From: Mycobacterium montefiorense
GTDB taxonomy: Bacteria; Actinomycetota; Actinomycetes; Mycobacteriales; Mycobacteriaceae
Assembly (NCBI RefSeq): GCF_003112775.1
Contig: NZ_BFCH01000048.1
Location: 181,946-245,945, forward strand
Direction of reading: 5' to 3'
Length of the DNA: 64,000 bases
The notes under the pieces: model-generated
Database searches by the model: none
What the model was told of the DNA's origin: nothing
What the model saw: the letters and a program-made list of their open reading frames with translations, nothing else
Program-made: the position numbers and the translations under genes
In this document: piece by piece, positions 36,255-46,049 of the stretch
Numbering within the stretch: the first letter of the stretch is position 1
How the letters are laid out: each line of letters begins with the position of its first letter

Positions 36255-36608
36255 TCAGGTGAGGTTGGGAACCGCGTCGGAAAGCTCACGCAGCAGCGCG
36301 GCCTTACCCTTTGCGCCGACGATCCGCTTCACCGGCTGGCCGTCCTTGAACAGGATCATCGTGGGGATCGACACCACCTGGAAGTCGCGCGCCGTCTCAG
36401 GATTTGCGTCCACGTCAAGCTTGGCGACGGTCAGTTGTTCCGAACGCTCGGCCGCGATCTCCTCGAGAACGGGCGCGACCATCTTGCATGGTCCGCACCA
36501 CGTCGCCCAGAAGTCAACCAGCACAGGCTTATCGCTGGACAACACATCTGCGGAGAAGGAAGCATCAGAGACTTCCTTTGTGGCCCCGGCTTTTTCGGCA
36601 TCGCTCAT
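36255..36608 (-). CDS. trxC: Thioredoxin TrxC
   Basis: This 117-residue thioredoxin contains the redox motif WCGPC in VDFWATWCGPCKMVAPV, the cis-Pro loop VVSIPTMILF and a C-terminal helix. It is the main mycobacterial disulfide reductant, recycled by TrxB2 encoded immediately upstream. The start overlaps the trxB2 stop (ATGA), so the two are translationally coupled. Confidence 0.96.
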   Translation of the reverse strand: MSDAEKAGATKEVSDASFSADVLSSDKPVLVDFWATWCGPCKMVAPVLEEIAAERSEQLTVAKLDVDANPETARDFQVVSIPTMILFKDGQPVKRIVGAKGKAALLRELSDAVPNLT

Positions 36609-37621
36609 CGTGGTGCTCCAATCAAATCAGTATCGTCCGCATTTCCAGTCGCCGGCTTTGTGCCGGCGGCTTCCGAATCTTCCTGGTCGGCCAGCCATCG
36701 CTCGGCGTCAATGGCTGCGGCACAGCCACTGCCCGCGGCGGTGACCGCTTGGCGGTAGGTGTGGTCGACCAGATCGCCGGCCGCGAAGACACCCTCCAGC
36801 GCGGTACTTGTGGTGCGCCCCTTGACAAGTACGTACCCGTCCGCGTCCACATCGATGGCACCGCGCACCAGAGCCGACCGCGGTTCGTGACCGATCGCCA
36901 CGAACACACCCGTCACCGGCAACGTGGTTTCTTCGCCAGTTACGTTGTCCCGCAACCGCAATCCGGTCACCGTCGACTCGCCGTCTACCGTGACCACGGT
37001 TTGGTTGGTAATGAATTTGATCTTGTCGTTGGTCCGGGCCCGGTTCAGCATGATCTTCGACGCCCGGAACTCGTCGCGGCGGTGCACGAGCGTCACGCTA
37101 CGGGCAAATCGGGTCAGGAACGTCGCCTCTTCCATCGCCGAGTCACCGCCGCCGATTACGGCGATGTCCTGGTCGCGGAAGAAGAACCCGTCGCAGGTGG
37201 CACACGCGCTCACCCCGCGGCCCAGCAACTCCTGCTCTCCGGGCACCTGCAGGTAACGTGCCGCGGCACCCATCGCCAAGATCACGGCCCGAGCTTTGAA
37301 GGTCTCTCCTTCGGCCGTGACGACCGACTTGATCGGGCCGTCCAGCGAAACCGACTCGACGTCTTCCATCCGCAGGTCCGCGCCGAAGCGCAACGCCTGC
37401 TCGCGCATCTGGTCCATCAGCTCCGGGCCGGTGATGCCGTCGCGGAAGCCGGGGTAGTTCTCCACCTCGGTCGTGGTCATCAGCGCACCACCGAAGGAGG
37501 TCCCTTCGAAGACCAGCGGTGCCAGCTGAGCGCGCGCCGCGTAGAGGGCTGCCGTGTACCCAGCCGGACCGGAACCGATGACGATGACGTCGTGGACTGT
37601 GTCATGAGCGGAGTCGGTCAT
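36605..37621 (-). CDS. trxB: Thioredoxin reductase TrxB2
   Basis: This 338-residue FAD/NADPH flavoenzyme reduces thioredoxin. The FAD motif GSGPAGYTAALYAARA lies near residue 16, the redox disulfide CATC is in SACATCDGFFF, the NADPH loop is GGGDSAMEEA, and the C-terminal FAD motif is GVFAAGDLVDHTYRQA. A SigH-type promoter lies 36 bases upstream. ATG 37621 is well placed. Confidence 0.96.
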   Translation of the reverse strand: MTDSAHDTVHDVIVIGSGPAGYTAALYAARAQLAPLVFEGTSFGGALMTTTEVENYPGFRDGITGPELMDQMREQALRFGADLRMEDVESVSLDGPIKSVVTAEGETFKARAVILAMGAAARYLQVPGEQELLGRGVSACATCDGFFFRDQDIAVIGGGDSAMEEATFLTRFARSVTLVHRRDEFRASKIMLNRARTNDKIKFITNQTVVTVDGESTVTGLRLRDNVTGEETTLPVTGVFVAIGHEPRSALVRGAIDVDADGYVLVKGRTTSTALEGVFAAGDLVDHTYRQAVTAAGSGCAAAIDAERWLADQEDSEAAGTKPATGNADDTDLIGAPR

Positions 37622-37656
37622 ACGAGCCTTTCAGATACAGATTTCTTCAATCGTGT

Positions 37657-37685
37657 CGAACGCCAGCGTAGGCGTGGGTGTTCCC
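37657..37685 (-). promoter_or_regulatory. Candidate SigH-type promoter of trxB2-trxC
   Basis: On the complement strand, GGGAAC (37680-37685) and CGTTCG (37657-37662) are separated by 17 bases, matching the mycobacterial SigH consensus GGGAAY-N16-18-CGTT. In M. tuberculosis trxB2-trxC is in the SigH regulon, induced by thiol oxidation and heat. Confidence 0.7.
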
Positions 37686-37714
37686 GGTGGTGTCGCGCAA
37701 CACGTGGCACCACC

Positions 37715-38482
37715 TTAAGGCCGGGGGACTTGAGTGCTGGCTAACAGCCCGGTGTCGGCGGCACTGCAGTTCAGCGCCACCGCAAAGACCGCCAGGTCGG
37801 CTGCAGTGTCGGCGGGGAGCACCAGCAGCACGCCGGGGCGGGCGTTGATCTCGATCGGGCGCGCGCCGAGTACCTGCGTGGACGCGGGATAGCCGAGACC
37901 GCCGAGGCAGGACGCGCGCCGTGCCGGTTCACTGAGCGGGCCGTAATCGGGAGCGCGGTGCAGCAGGCCGACGATCTCGGCCGCGGACAGCGGGATCGCC
38001 ATGGGCGGTGTCGACACCGTGATGTGTTCGGCGGTGGTCGGTGTGCTCGGCGTGGGTGTGGGGGCGTTGAGCAGTGCGGCCGTGCCGAAACCGATCGCGG
38101 CGAGCACCCCGGCCGCGCCGGCGGCAACACGGGCCGGGCGGATGCGCGGGCGCGCGGAGTGGGCGGGCACGCTCGGCGAGCCGGCCGGACCCGCCGACCG
38201 CAGCGCCGCGGCGATCCGGGCGGTCACCTCGGCCGGCGGTTCGGGTGCCGATTCCGGATCCGCACCGGCGGCTGCGACATCGCGGCGCACCTGATTCAAA
38301 GCGTGCAGGGCCCCTGCGGCGTCCGGGTCTTCGCGAACTTGCCGGCGTAGCCGGGCGGCGGCGTCGTCGTCCAGCAGACCGGCCTGAAGGTCGGCGAGCG
38401 CTTCGACCGTCGGCGCAGCGTCTGCTCCCGCATTCCGATCATCCGGATCGTGATCCGAGGGTTGGTTTTCCGCTTCGCCCAT
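37715..38482 (-). CDS. Probable anti-sigma-M factor (Rv3912-like membrane protein)
   Basis: This 255-residue protein has a cytoplasmic anti-sigma-like N-terminal part (about 25-100, VEALADLQAGLLDDDAAARLRRQVREDP), one membrane helix at about 130-148 (VAAGAAGVLAAIGFGTAAL) and an extracytoplasmic domain with two conserved cysteines (SCLGGLGYP, NCSAADTG). Its place directly downstream of sigM, 58 bases away, and its topology match the SigM anti-sigma factor RsmA of M. tuberculosis. I infer that it sequesters SigM at the membrane. Confidence 0.85.
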   Translation of the reverse strand: MGEAENQPSDHDPDDRNAGADAAPTVEALADLQAGLLDDDAAARLRRQVREDPDAAGALHALNQVRRDVAAAGADPESAPEPPAEVTARIAAALRSAGPAGSPSVPAHSARPRIRPARVAAGAAGVLAAIGFGTAALLNAPTPTPSTPTTAEHITVSTPPMAIPLSAAEIVGLLHRAPDYGPLSEPARRASCLGGLGYPASTQVLGARPIEINARPGVLLVLPADTAADLAVFAVALNCSAADTGLLASTQVPRP

Positions 38483-38540
38483 CCGCCCCAGTGTCCGTCA
38501 TGCCCCCACCGAAGGTGAGCCCCGGCCCGGTCGAGCGGCG

Positions 38541-39128
38541 TTAACGCTGACCGGCGGGGTGGTCCGGTGTGGTGTGGGCGCCGGCATCTAGATAGCCGAG
38601 GAGCTGGGCAAGCCGCACGCGGGCGCGGGCGCATCGGCTCTTGACCGTGCCCTCGGCGATGCCCAACAGCAAGGCGGTGTCGGCGATCGAATAGCCCTGC
38701 ATGTCGACCGCGACAATCGTGGCGCGCTGCTCAACGGGCAGCCGCATCAGTGCATGCTGCACCAACATGGCGGTCTCAACCTGAGCCGTGCGATCGGCCA
38801 CCGGGTAGACGTCCTCGAGCGGCTCGGTCCGGTGGGATTTGGTGCGGCGCAGCCGATCCAGGCAGGCGTTGACCACGATCCGGTGCAACCAGCTGCCGAC
38901 CGCGGCGTCGTACCGAAACGTGCCGGCACCCCGGTGCGCCGACAGCATCGCGTCCTGCAGCGCGTCTTCGGCGTCCTCGGGACTGCGGGTGGTCAGCCGG
39001 GCCAGGCGGTGCAACTGGCGTCGATGGCGTACGAACAACTCGCCGAAGGCGTGGCGGTCACCGGCGACGTGTGCGGCCAGCAGCTCGGCGTCACTGCGTT
39101 CCTGCTGGATGTACCCGCCGATGCCCAC
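38541..39128 (-). CDS. sigM: ECF RNA polymerase sigma factor SigM
   Basis: This 195-residue ECF sigma factor shows region 2 (FGELFVRHRRQLHRLA, DALQDAMLSAHRGAGTFRY, WLHRIVVNACLDRLRR) and region 4 (ALMRLPVEQRATIVAVDMQGYSIADTALLLGIAEGTVKSRCARARVRL). In M. tuberculosis SigM controls ESX and surface lipid genes, including esx genes of ESX-2 and ESX-4 type, which is notable as an ESX-2 locus lies 9 kb away. Start GTG 39128 is likely but not certain, since the N-terminus varies between species. Confidence 0.94.
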   Translation of the reverse strand: MGIGGYIQQERSDAELLAAHVAGDRHAFGELFVRHRRQLHRLARLTTRSPEDAEDALQDAMLSAHRGAGTFRYDAAVGSWLHRIVVNACLDRLRRTKSHRTEPLEDVYPVADRTAQVETAMLVQHALMRLPVEQRATIVAVDMQGYSIADTALLLGIAEGTVKSRCARARVRLAQLLGYLDAGAHTTPDHPAGQR

Positions 39129-39189
39129 GGCCGGACACTAACCAATGGGATGCCGTGCGGCACTTCACTCGAAGGCCCGGTTGTGAGTC

Positions 39190-42100
39190 TCAGGATGCGG
39201 CTCGGACGGTGATCTCCGACAAACCGGCCTGGCTCTTGCCATTGGTTGTCCCCAATGTGGAGATCCATACCAACAGGTTCGACGTCGGTGAGCCGGCCTT
39301 GACCGGGATGACGTTATGGCCGGGCTTGAGCGTGAACGCCGGAGCCAGCACGGTGGTGTCGTCCAGCTTCGCGGGTGACGCCGTGGACGCAGCGCGAATC
39401 TCGATCTTGGTGCCGGTGCTTGGTGTGTCGATAGTGACCTGGCCGACCACCGTGGGCTTCGGCAGTTGCAGTATCAGGCCTTCGCCCACCTTGAAACTGG
39501 GGAACGGGACGGCATCGGTATAGACCTCGGTCGCCCAAGCGGTTGTGGGGTCGCCGTCAATGGCTTGCCCGGCCGTGCTCGCGTTGTCGGGATCCCCGTC
39601 AGGGGAGAAGACCGTGGCCCGAGTGGGTTTGACGACACTGCCCGCCGGCGCGGGATTCGCCGACGACGAAGACGAACTCGACGAACCGGGGCCGTTGAGT
39701 CCGAGCTCGTCCTTGTTCAGGCCGCCACCGACGTTGCCGAAGATCCTGCTCACGATCGAGGCCAGCACCAGCAACGCGACCACAATGATCGCGAGTGCCG
39801 CGGCGCCGCCGATCATCAGGTTGCGGCGCCGGCGCGCCAACGTCAAGTGCTCATCGCCGGTTACGCGTGGGGCCGCAGGCGGTGGCGAGTCATCGATCGG
39901 GCCTAGCACCTCGGTGCGGTCGGCCACTGCGGTGGCTTGCTGCAAGAGATTCAAAAGCGTTGAAGCACTGCGTATTCCGCCGTCTTCCTGCACCGCCCGC
40001 ACGGCAACCGCGGAGATCTGGAAGGGGATGTCGCGATCGATGGCGTTGGGTTCGACGGGAAGGCCGGAGCCATCCCGGTCGGCTGGAGCTAGCCCGCTGC
40101 GCACCCCGAACTCCGGCAGCGGCCACCGGTTGACCAACAAGGCATACAGCGAGGCGCCGATGCCGCGGATGTCGTCCTCCGGGTTGGCGTCGGGCATCGT
40201 CGCCGGGTAGGCGAGCACGACGTCGCCCTCGATGCTCACCCGAACCCGGCTCGGGTGATCGATCGACAGCGCGACTCCGGTGCGGTGGGCGGTGTCGGCG
40301 GCGGCGGCCAGCGCCTGCATGGCTCGCACGGCACCGACGGGTGAGGGGGCGGTATCGGCGACCTCCTGCAGCGAGCCGCCGCGAATCCATTCCGCGACGA
40401 CCAGGCCGCCACGGTCGGAGTGGACCACGTCGAGCACGCGCGCGATGCCGGGCTTGTCGATCCGGCTGAGCCGCAGCGTGCGGGACAGGATCTCCTGCAG
40501 CACGGCCTCCGGCAGTGCCCCGTCCGGGTCGACGAAGGTCAGCGACACCTGCCGGTCCAGCGCGGTGTCGAGTGCCTGCCAGAACTGCAGGGGCGGCGCA
40601 CCGCCGTGGAAGACCAGCAGCCGATACCGGCCACCCGCGATACGGGCGCCGGGCACCAGGTGCCCGTCGTCGCTTGCCGCCTCCGCGTCACGCTCGTGGG
40701 GACCGCCGTTGCGCTGCTCCGGTGGGAGTGGCCCCGACGATTCGGGCTTCCGTTCGGCCGAAATGTCAGGCTGAAAGTCGCCGGCGGGTGGCCGCGGCAA
40801 GTCGCCGCCTGATCCCAAACCAGACCCAGGGCCGGACGCGGCGCTCTCCAAGGGGCGGTCGGTCACCTCCGGTCCTTTCGTTAGCCGGGTGTCGCCTGCT
40901 CGATCCGGAGGCCTGCGCCGGATCGGATCCTGGACCGCATTAACCCCCGGCGGGGACGAATTTCTCTGCTCAGGGTACGTGACAGGGCCCCGGTGAGACG
41001 ATCCCTGTGAGATAGCCGCCGGGCGGGATCCCGGCGCCACGGTCGGGCTGACAGCGCCCCGGCCGATGCGGCGCCGCACGGCCGCCGCCGCCGCCACCGC
41101 TTCGGGCACCTGTGCACGGACCATGACCGCCACGATGACCGGCGCCATGATCGCGCCCAGCACCAAAAGTCGCAGCAGCGAACCCGCGGCACCGCCGTGC
41201 GCGGTGAGCGCGGCCAGCCCCAGAAGCCGGTCGACCACGTGGGCGATCAGGCCGGCGAGCATCGACGCTACGACTGTCACCAGGACCGTTCGTATCTCCG
41301 CGAGCCCAACCAGATGGCCGCCGCGCCGCAGCAGGACGCGGCGCAGCAGGTAGTAGCCGACGATCGCGCCGATCAGGAATCCGAGCCCATTGGCCAGGCC
41401 GAGGTACCCGGCCACCAGTTGGGGGTCGTGGGTGACGTGCGGCGCCAGCACCGAGCCGGCGATTTTGACGGCGGTGATGACGAGGATGACCACGATCGGC
41501 GTCCACGGCTGCTCCCGCGCGTAGAACACACGCAGCTGCAACAGCACCAGCCCGTAGGGGATCAACGTGAACGCCGACAACGCGATCGCGGCGCCCAGGT
41601 ACCCGGCGTCGACCCCGCCGAAGTGGCCGTAGGCGAACAACGCGCTACCGATCGCCGGCCCGCCAACGGTCATGAACGCCACGATCGGAATCAGCGTGAC
41701 CAACGTCAGCCGGGTGGCCAGCGACAGGTCGGCGAGCACGGCCCGGGTGTCGTCGGCTGCCGCGTTACGGCTCAGCCGCGGCATTACCACGGTCAACACC
41801 GTTACGCCGATCATGCCGAACGGCAGCATCAGCACCAGCCAGGTGTAGTTGTAAATCGCGGGGCCGGAAGCCGCTGCGGTACTGGCGATTTGGTTTCCCA
41901 CCACCAGGCCCAGCTGGCTGATCAGCACATAGAGCACCATCGCGACGGCCATCGCGCCGAACCGCTTGAGTCGCGCGTCGATTCCCCATAGCGGTCGCAG
42001 GCTGATGCGCTCGCGGCGCAGGGCGATCAGCAGTATCGCGGTCTGCGCGTAGACGCCCAACGTGGTGCCGATGGCGAGCACCAGTAGCTTGGCGTTGCCC

Positions 42101-42783
42101 ATCCGGACGGGATCGACCGACAGTTCACCGGGGACGGCCAGATAGACGCCCAGTGTCACCAGCGCGACGACGTTGTTGACGACCGGAGCCCACGCCGTCG
42201 GGCCGAATACGTTGCGTGTATTCAGGATTGCCATGAACACCGATGTCAGACCGTAGGCGAGCACCTGCGGCAGCAGTAGGTAGGCGAACGCAGTGGTCAG
42301 CGGTTCGTTGACCTGTGGGCTGCGACCCAGCATCAACCGAACCAGCAGCGGCGCGGCCACCACCGAGACCACGGTGGCGAATGCCAGCAGCGCGGTGGTC
42401 ACCGTGACCAGGCGCCGGACGAACGCGGCACCGCCGTCGGGGTCGCTCTGCTCGGCGCGAGCCAACACCGGCACGAAGATCGCGGTGAAGGTCGCCTCCA
42501 GCACAAGCGCGGCAACCAGGTTCGGCAGCTGATTGGCCACCGAGAAAGCGCTGGACAGCGCCGCACCTAGGATCGCGGCCAGCACCACGATCCGGGCGAA
42601 GCCGGTGATCCGGCTGACCAGTGTCGCGAACGCCATCGCCCACGACCGCGACACCAGCGCAGCATCGGACAGTTCCACCCGCCGGGTGGACAGGTCTGGC
42701 ACCGGCGGCAGCGGTCCCGTCGGCAGCGGAATCCGGCCCGGCGGCGGGTGCTGGTGATGAGACCGCCGGTAGGCGGGTTTCAT
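39190..42783 (-). CDS. murJ: Lipid II flippase MurJ (MviN) with pseudokinase and C-terminal extracellular domain
   Basis: This 1197-residue multi-domain protein begins with a MATE-like MurJ core of about 14 membrane helices (residues about 60-580), containing SRITGFARIVVLAAILG and RLSRNAA. A disordered linker is followed by a cytoplasmic pseudokinase domain (about 735-990, PGARIAGGRYRLLVFHGG, lacking HRD and DFG), another membrane helix near 1040 and a jelly-roll carbohydrate-binding-like domain. PknB phosphorylates the pseudokinase, which then recruits FhaA. The start is ATG 42783; the open frame runs 40 codons upstream into the neighbouring gene. It overlaps that stop by ATGA. Confidence 0.95.
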   Translation of the reverse strand: MKPAYRRSHHQHPPPGRIPLPTGPLPPVPDLSTRRVELSDAALVSRSWAMAFATLVSRITGFARIVVLAAILGAALSSAFSVANQLPNLVAALVLEATFTAIFVPVLARAEQSDPDGGAAFVRRLVTVTTALLAFATVVSVVAAPLLVRLMLGRSPQVNEPLTTAFAYLLLPQVLAYGLTSVFMAILNTRNVFGPTAWAPVVNNVVALVTLGVYLAVPGELSVDPVRMGNAKLLVLAIGTTLGVYAQTAILLIALRRERISLRPLWGIDARLKRFGAMAVAMVLYVLISQLGLVVGNQIASTAAASGPAIYNYTWLVLMLPFGMIGVTVLTVVMPRLSRNAAADDTRAVLADLSLATRLTLVTLIPIVAFMTVGGPAIGSALFAYGHFGGVDAGYLGAAIALSAFTLIPYGLVLLQLRVFYAREQPWTPIVVILVITAVKIAGSVLAPHVTHDPQLVAGYLGLANGLGFLIGAIVGYYLLRRVLLRRGGHLVGLAEIRTVLVTVVASMLAGLIAHVVDRLLGLAALTAHGGAAGSLLRLLVLGAIMAPVIVAVMVRAQVPEAVAAAAAVRRRIGRGAVSPTVAPGSRPAAISQGSSHRGPVTYPEQRNSSPPGVNAVQDPIRRRPPDRAGDTRLTKGPEVTDRPLESAASGPGSGLGSGGDLPRPPAGDFQPDISAERKPESSGPLPPEQRNGGPHERDAEAASDDGHLVPGARIAGGRYRLLVFHGGAPPLQFWQALDTALDRQVSLTFVDPDGALPEAVLQEILSRTLRLSRIDKPGIARVLDVVHSDRGGLVVAEWIRGGSLQEVADTAPSPVGAVRAMQALAAAADTAHRTGVALSIDHPSRVRVSIEGDVVLAYPATMPDANPEDDIRGIGASLYALLVNRWPLPEFGVRSGLAPADRDGSGLPVEPNAIDRDIPFQISAVAVRAVQEDGGIRSASTLLNLLQQATAVADRTEVLGPIDDSPPPAAPRVTGDEHLTLARRRRNLMIGGAAALAIIVVALLVLASIVSRIFGNVGGGLNKDELGLNGPGSSSSSSSSANPAPAGSVVKPTRATVFSPDGDPDNASTAGQAIDGDPTTAWATEVYTDAVPFPSFKVGEGLILQLPKPTVVGQVTIDTPSTGTKIEIRAASTASPAKLDDTTVLAPAFTLKPGHNVIPVKAGSPTSNLLVWISTLGTTNGKSQAGLSEITVRAAS

Positions 42784-45176
42784 ACCCGGTGCTCTTCGTC
42801 GACGCGATCGCCAACATCGCGCCCCGCGTCGGCGGGATGGTGGTGCGGCGGGTCGGGGCGGTCCAGGTCGGCGCGGTCGGGCTGGCCGCGGAACCGGTGC
42901 CAAAGCCGGCGCCCGGCGAGCAGCACCAGCACCGCCGCCGCGGTCAGGGTGATCGCGAACAGCACCTTGCCATAGGCGTTGGAGTGCACCGACATGCGCA
43001 CCGGTTCACCCAATCGGGTGCCGTCCGGGGTCCGCAGCGTGACGTCGATGGCGACCCGTTGGGTGAAGTTCACTTCGATCGGTACCCGCAGCGGCAGGTA
43101 GCCGGGGGGCAGTTCGATCTGCCCGACATCGGTCACCGTCATTCCCGGTGGGGCGTCGACCTGCACGCGGACCTTGATCGGCACGGCCAGGCCGTTGTGC
43201 AGGGCCAACGGCAGTGGACTGTGTTCAGTGGCCAGCGTGTAGGAGCCGCCGGGGTTGACGATCGTCGCCGCGCCGAACAAATCGTTGATCGTGTTGCCGA
43301 CGACTTCGAGCCGCTGGTGGGCTAGCCCGTTGCGGGTGTCGGGCGGATCCGATTGGCTCAACGCGCGCAGCATGTCCTCGCGCAGCGGCGCGGTGTACTG
43401 AACGCCGGTCAGCCCCGTGCGTTCGTCGGTGCTCAACGCCGAGGTCAGCTTCCACAGCCGGCCCACTTGGCCGTTGATGTCGGCGGTGACGTTCTCGCTG
43501 AAGCGGCCTCGCTCCGGTACGGAGCCAGCCAGCGGCGCCGGCGGCTCGGTGCTGGCCGAGGCCTCGGCGATTAGCGCCGCGAGCGGCCGGGGCACCCCGA
43601 GCCCGGAGCGGATGGTGGTGGCCAGCGCGGTCAGGATGACCTGCGCGTCATCGGCCTGTAGATTCCACGTCGCCGGCGGGACCAGGATTTGCGTGCGCGG
43701 CGGAGCGTCTCGATCCAGCGCGTGCCAGAACATCGAGCCCAGGGCGTCCTGACGCCGCGCGGTGTTCGAGTCGTGCGCGAGCCGAACCGTCAGCGAGGGG
43801 TCCAGATAAGTGGGAACGCTCGGGCTGTTGCCCGCCCCGGCCAGTGCGGCCCCGACGGCCGGATCGAAGGGTGCGAGCACGACTTGCGGGGACAACCGCC
43901 GGGGGGCGGTGTCGACGCCCGGCCCGGACGACGGCTGCGAGTCCGGCGCGACCAAATCGCCCGCGGCGACAGCGACTGTGCTGTTGTTCGCGTTGAGCAG
44001 GTCGACAGTACGGCCGGTCAGCGGGCCGTCGGGCAGCAGCGTGGCGCCGCGGGTGGACTGGACATCCAGGATGTGGTCGACGATGTCGCCGACGCTGGTG
44101 GTGGCGATCGCGCTGAGCCCCGGATCGTTGACGCGTTGCAAGGCGTCCAGATCGGCCTGCGCGTAGGGCAGCGGTGCGACACAGGTGCGCCTGCCCAGCG
44201 CGCGTAATCGGTTCAGCCAGCCGGTCGCGGCGGCCTGCCCGGTGCCCGGATGGGTCGGGGTGCCGGGCTGCTGCGCGGGACCGTCGGGGGAGTTGGACAC
44301 TACGTAGCCGGCCGTCATCGCATTGACGGTGACCAGCAGGTCCGGGTCAATGGCCAAGCACAGTGCCCGGCCGACCGCGCCGTCGGGATCGACGTCATGG
44401 CTGGTCGCGACCTCGGCCGCGGACAGCAGAATGTCCAGTCGGCCGCCGGTGGCCAACGACGTGGCCAAGTCGTCATCGACCAGCCGGACGCCGATGGTGC
44501 CACCCGGTTGGCCCGGTGCCAATCGCGGCCGGTCGGCCAGCGGCCACAGCATGGTGACCCACACCGGTTTCGAGGTGTCGGGCGCGACCGCGGATTCCAG
44601 GGAATCGGCACGGTCGGGCGGCATCCCCAGCACCGGCAGCAGGAACCGCGCATTATCGAGCCGCGCGGGGGCGCCGTAGTCGGGTGTTCCGTTGACATTG
44701 ACCAGGATGGGGTAAATCCCGGGCTCGTCGAAGTCCAACGACGGCTTGGCCAACGATCGCAGCGGCGCGGACAGGGTGAAGCCGACCTCTTGGCCGCGCT
44801 GCAGCTCGGGTGCCACCGTGAGGAAATCAGCGGCCGGCTGGTACTGGTCGGTGGCGCCGTCCAACGAGGTGCGCAGGGCGGCCGACGCGTTGACGGCGGC
44901 GGCGTGTTCGAGCCGGACCATCACGTCGCGGACGGGGCGGTCACCGATGTTGGCCACCGTTCCGCTGACTGTGACGACCGGTGGGCTCGTCGTGGTGACG
45001 ACGTCCGGCGTCACCTGGTCGATGCGGACGCGGACAAATGGCGTCGCTCCGGGCTCGTCGGCCGCTGCGCGGGGCATGCCGACGGGTCCGGTGAGAACCA
45101 CCGCAAAGCCGGCCACGATGCCGACCACAGCGGCAAGGCGCAACAAGCCGGCCCAGCAGAGTCGCGGTGCGGTCAC
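42780..45176 (-). CDS. DUF6049 family membrane-anchored extracytoplasmic protein (Rv3909-like)
   Basis: This 798-residue protein has an N-terminal signal or anchor (residues about 8-38), a large extracytoplasmic body with immunoglobulin-like segments (VTVSGTVANIGDRPVRDVMVRLEH) and a C-terminal membrane helix at about 735-757 (KVLFAITLTAAAVLVLLAGRR), with a basic/acidic cytoplasmic tail. It is conserved between mutT4 and murJ with four-base overlaps at both ends (GTGA, ATGA), implying co-translation with the MurJ flippase. Function unknown; a cell-wall role is inferred from linkage only. Confidence 0.88.
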   Translation of the reverse strand: MTAPRLCWAGLLRLAAVVGIVAGFAVVLTGPVGMPRAAADEPGATPFVRVRIDQVTPDVVTTTSPPVVTVSGTVANIGDRPVRDVMVRLEHAAAVNASAALRTSLDGATDQYQPAADFLTVAPELQRGQEVGFTLSAPLRSLAKPSLDFDEPGIYPILVNVNGTPDYGAPARLDNARFLLPVLGMPPDRADSLESAVAPDTSKPVWVTMLWPLADRPRLAPGQPGGTIGVRLVDDDLATSLATGGRLDILLSAAEVATSHDVDPDGAVGRALCLAIDPDLLVTVNAMTAGYVVSNSPDGPAQQPGTPTHPGTGQAAATGWLNRLRALGRRTCVAPLPYAQADLDALQRVNDPGLSAIATTSVGDIVDHILDVQSTRGATLLPDGPLTGRTVDLLNANNSTVAVAAGDLVAPDSQPSSGPGVDTAPRRLSPQVVLAPFDPAVGAALAGAGNSPSVPTYLDPSLTVRLAHDSNTARRQDALGSMFWHALDRDAPPRTQILVPPATWNLQADDAQVILTALATTIRSGLGVPRPLAALIAEASASTEPPAPLAGSVPERGRFSENVTADINGQVGRLWKLTSALSTDERTGLTGVQYTAPLREDMLRALSQSDPPDTRNGLAHQRLEVVGNTINDLFGAATIVNPGGSYTLATEHSPLPLALHNGLAVPIKVRVQVDAPPGMTVTDVGQIELPPGYLPLRVPIEVNFTQRVAIDVTLRTPDGTRLGEPVRMSVHSNAYGKVLFAITLTAAAVLVLLAGRRLWHRFRGQPDRADLDRPDPPHHHPADAGRDVGDRVDEEHRV

Positions 45177-45904
45177 GGTCCTGGCCCGTGACCGTTCTTA
45201 CGACCGGGGGGTTTGTCGGAATGCCGGGTTCGGGAATGGGTCTGCGGGTTTCGCCGCGGCGCACTGGGCGGCAGTGGCGGCAGCGAAGCAGGACCGTCGC
45301 TCTGCAGCTTTCCGATCAGTTCGTTGGCGACCTCGGCCAGCCGTCTTTCGTCGGCGTAAGCGAGCCGGGAAGGCAGCTCTTGCATTGGCACCCACGCCAC
45401 CTCGGCGACTTCGAGGTCTTCGTCGGAGAGCTCGCCCCCGGAGAAGCGCATCAGATAGTGGTGCACGGTCTTGTGTACCCGGCGGCCGTCGGTGACGAAC
45501 CAGTAGTCGATGCGCCCCAGCGCAGCCAGCACGCTGCCGCGGATTCCGGTCTCCTCGGCAACCTCGCGAATGGCGGTCTGCTCGGCCGTCTCACCGAGTT
45601 CGATGTGGCCTTTGGGCAGCGACCACAGCATCCGTCCACGCCGATCGATCCGCCCGATCAGGGCGGCGACCTGTGCGTCGAGCGGCCCGTCGATGCCGTC
45701 GATGACGAGCCCACCCGCGGAAGTTTCGTGCACGGTGCGCAGCCGCTCCGGGACCCGGCGGGGTACGCGCGGTCGGCGCCTGTTGGCCGCCCCGGAGTCG
45801 GCCGTCACTTTGGCATCGGCATCGTTCGCGGACGCACCGACGCTGCCACGACCCCGACGGCGCCCCCGGCGTCGACGTGGTTTGGCTTGCTCGCCATCCG
45901 ACAC
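45173..45904 (-). CDS. mutT4: Nudix hydrolase MutT4
   Basis: This 243-residue protein has a very basic N-terminal tail (KPRRRRGRRRGRG), a Nudix domain (about 60-205) and a disordered C-tail. The Nudix box is complete: GHIELGE, then REVAEETGI, with the flanking LWSLPK. Such enzymes hydrolyse nucleoside diphosphates linked to another group. M. tuberculosis MutT4 is one of its four MutT-type proteins; its substrate is not firmly known. GTG 45904 begins the conserved VSDGEQAKPRRR. It diverges from pcnA by 145 bases. Confidence 0.93.
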   Translation of the reverse strand: MSDGEQAKPRRRRGRRRGRGSVGASANDADAKVTADSGAANRRRPRVPRRVPERLRTVHETSAGGLVIDGIDGPLDAQVAALIGRIDRRGRMLWSLPKGHIELGETAEQTAIREVAEETGIRGSVLAALGRIDYWFVTDGRRVHKTVHHYLMRFSGGELSDEDLEVAEVAWVPMQELPSRLAYADERRLAEVANELIGKLQSDGPASLPPLPPSAPRRNPQTHSRTRHSDKPPGRKNGHGPGP

Positions 45905-46049
45905 CCAAGCGATAGTAGCTGGGACGAGCTGGTCTTCCTGACATACTCGCCGCTGGTGCGGGCTCGGCGGCGACATGACTGTGTTCGAGTGCCGCCCTCC
46001 TCAGCGGGCCGTGCGGGCCCGCATCGTCACGCGACTAGGCTGATCGAAC

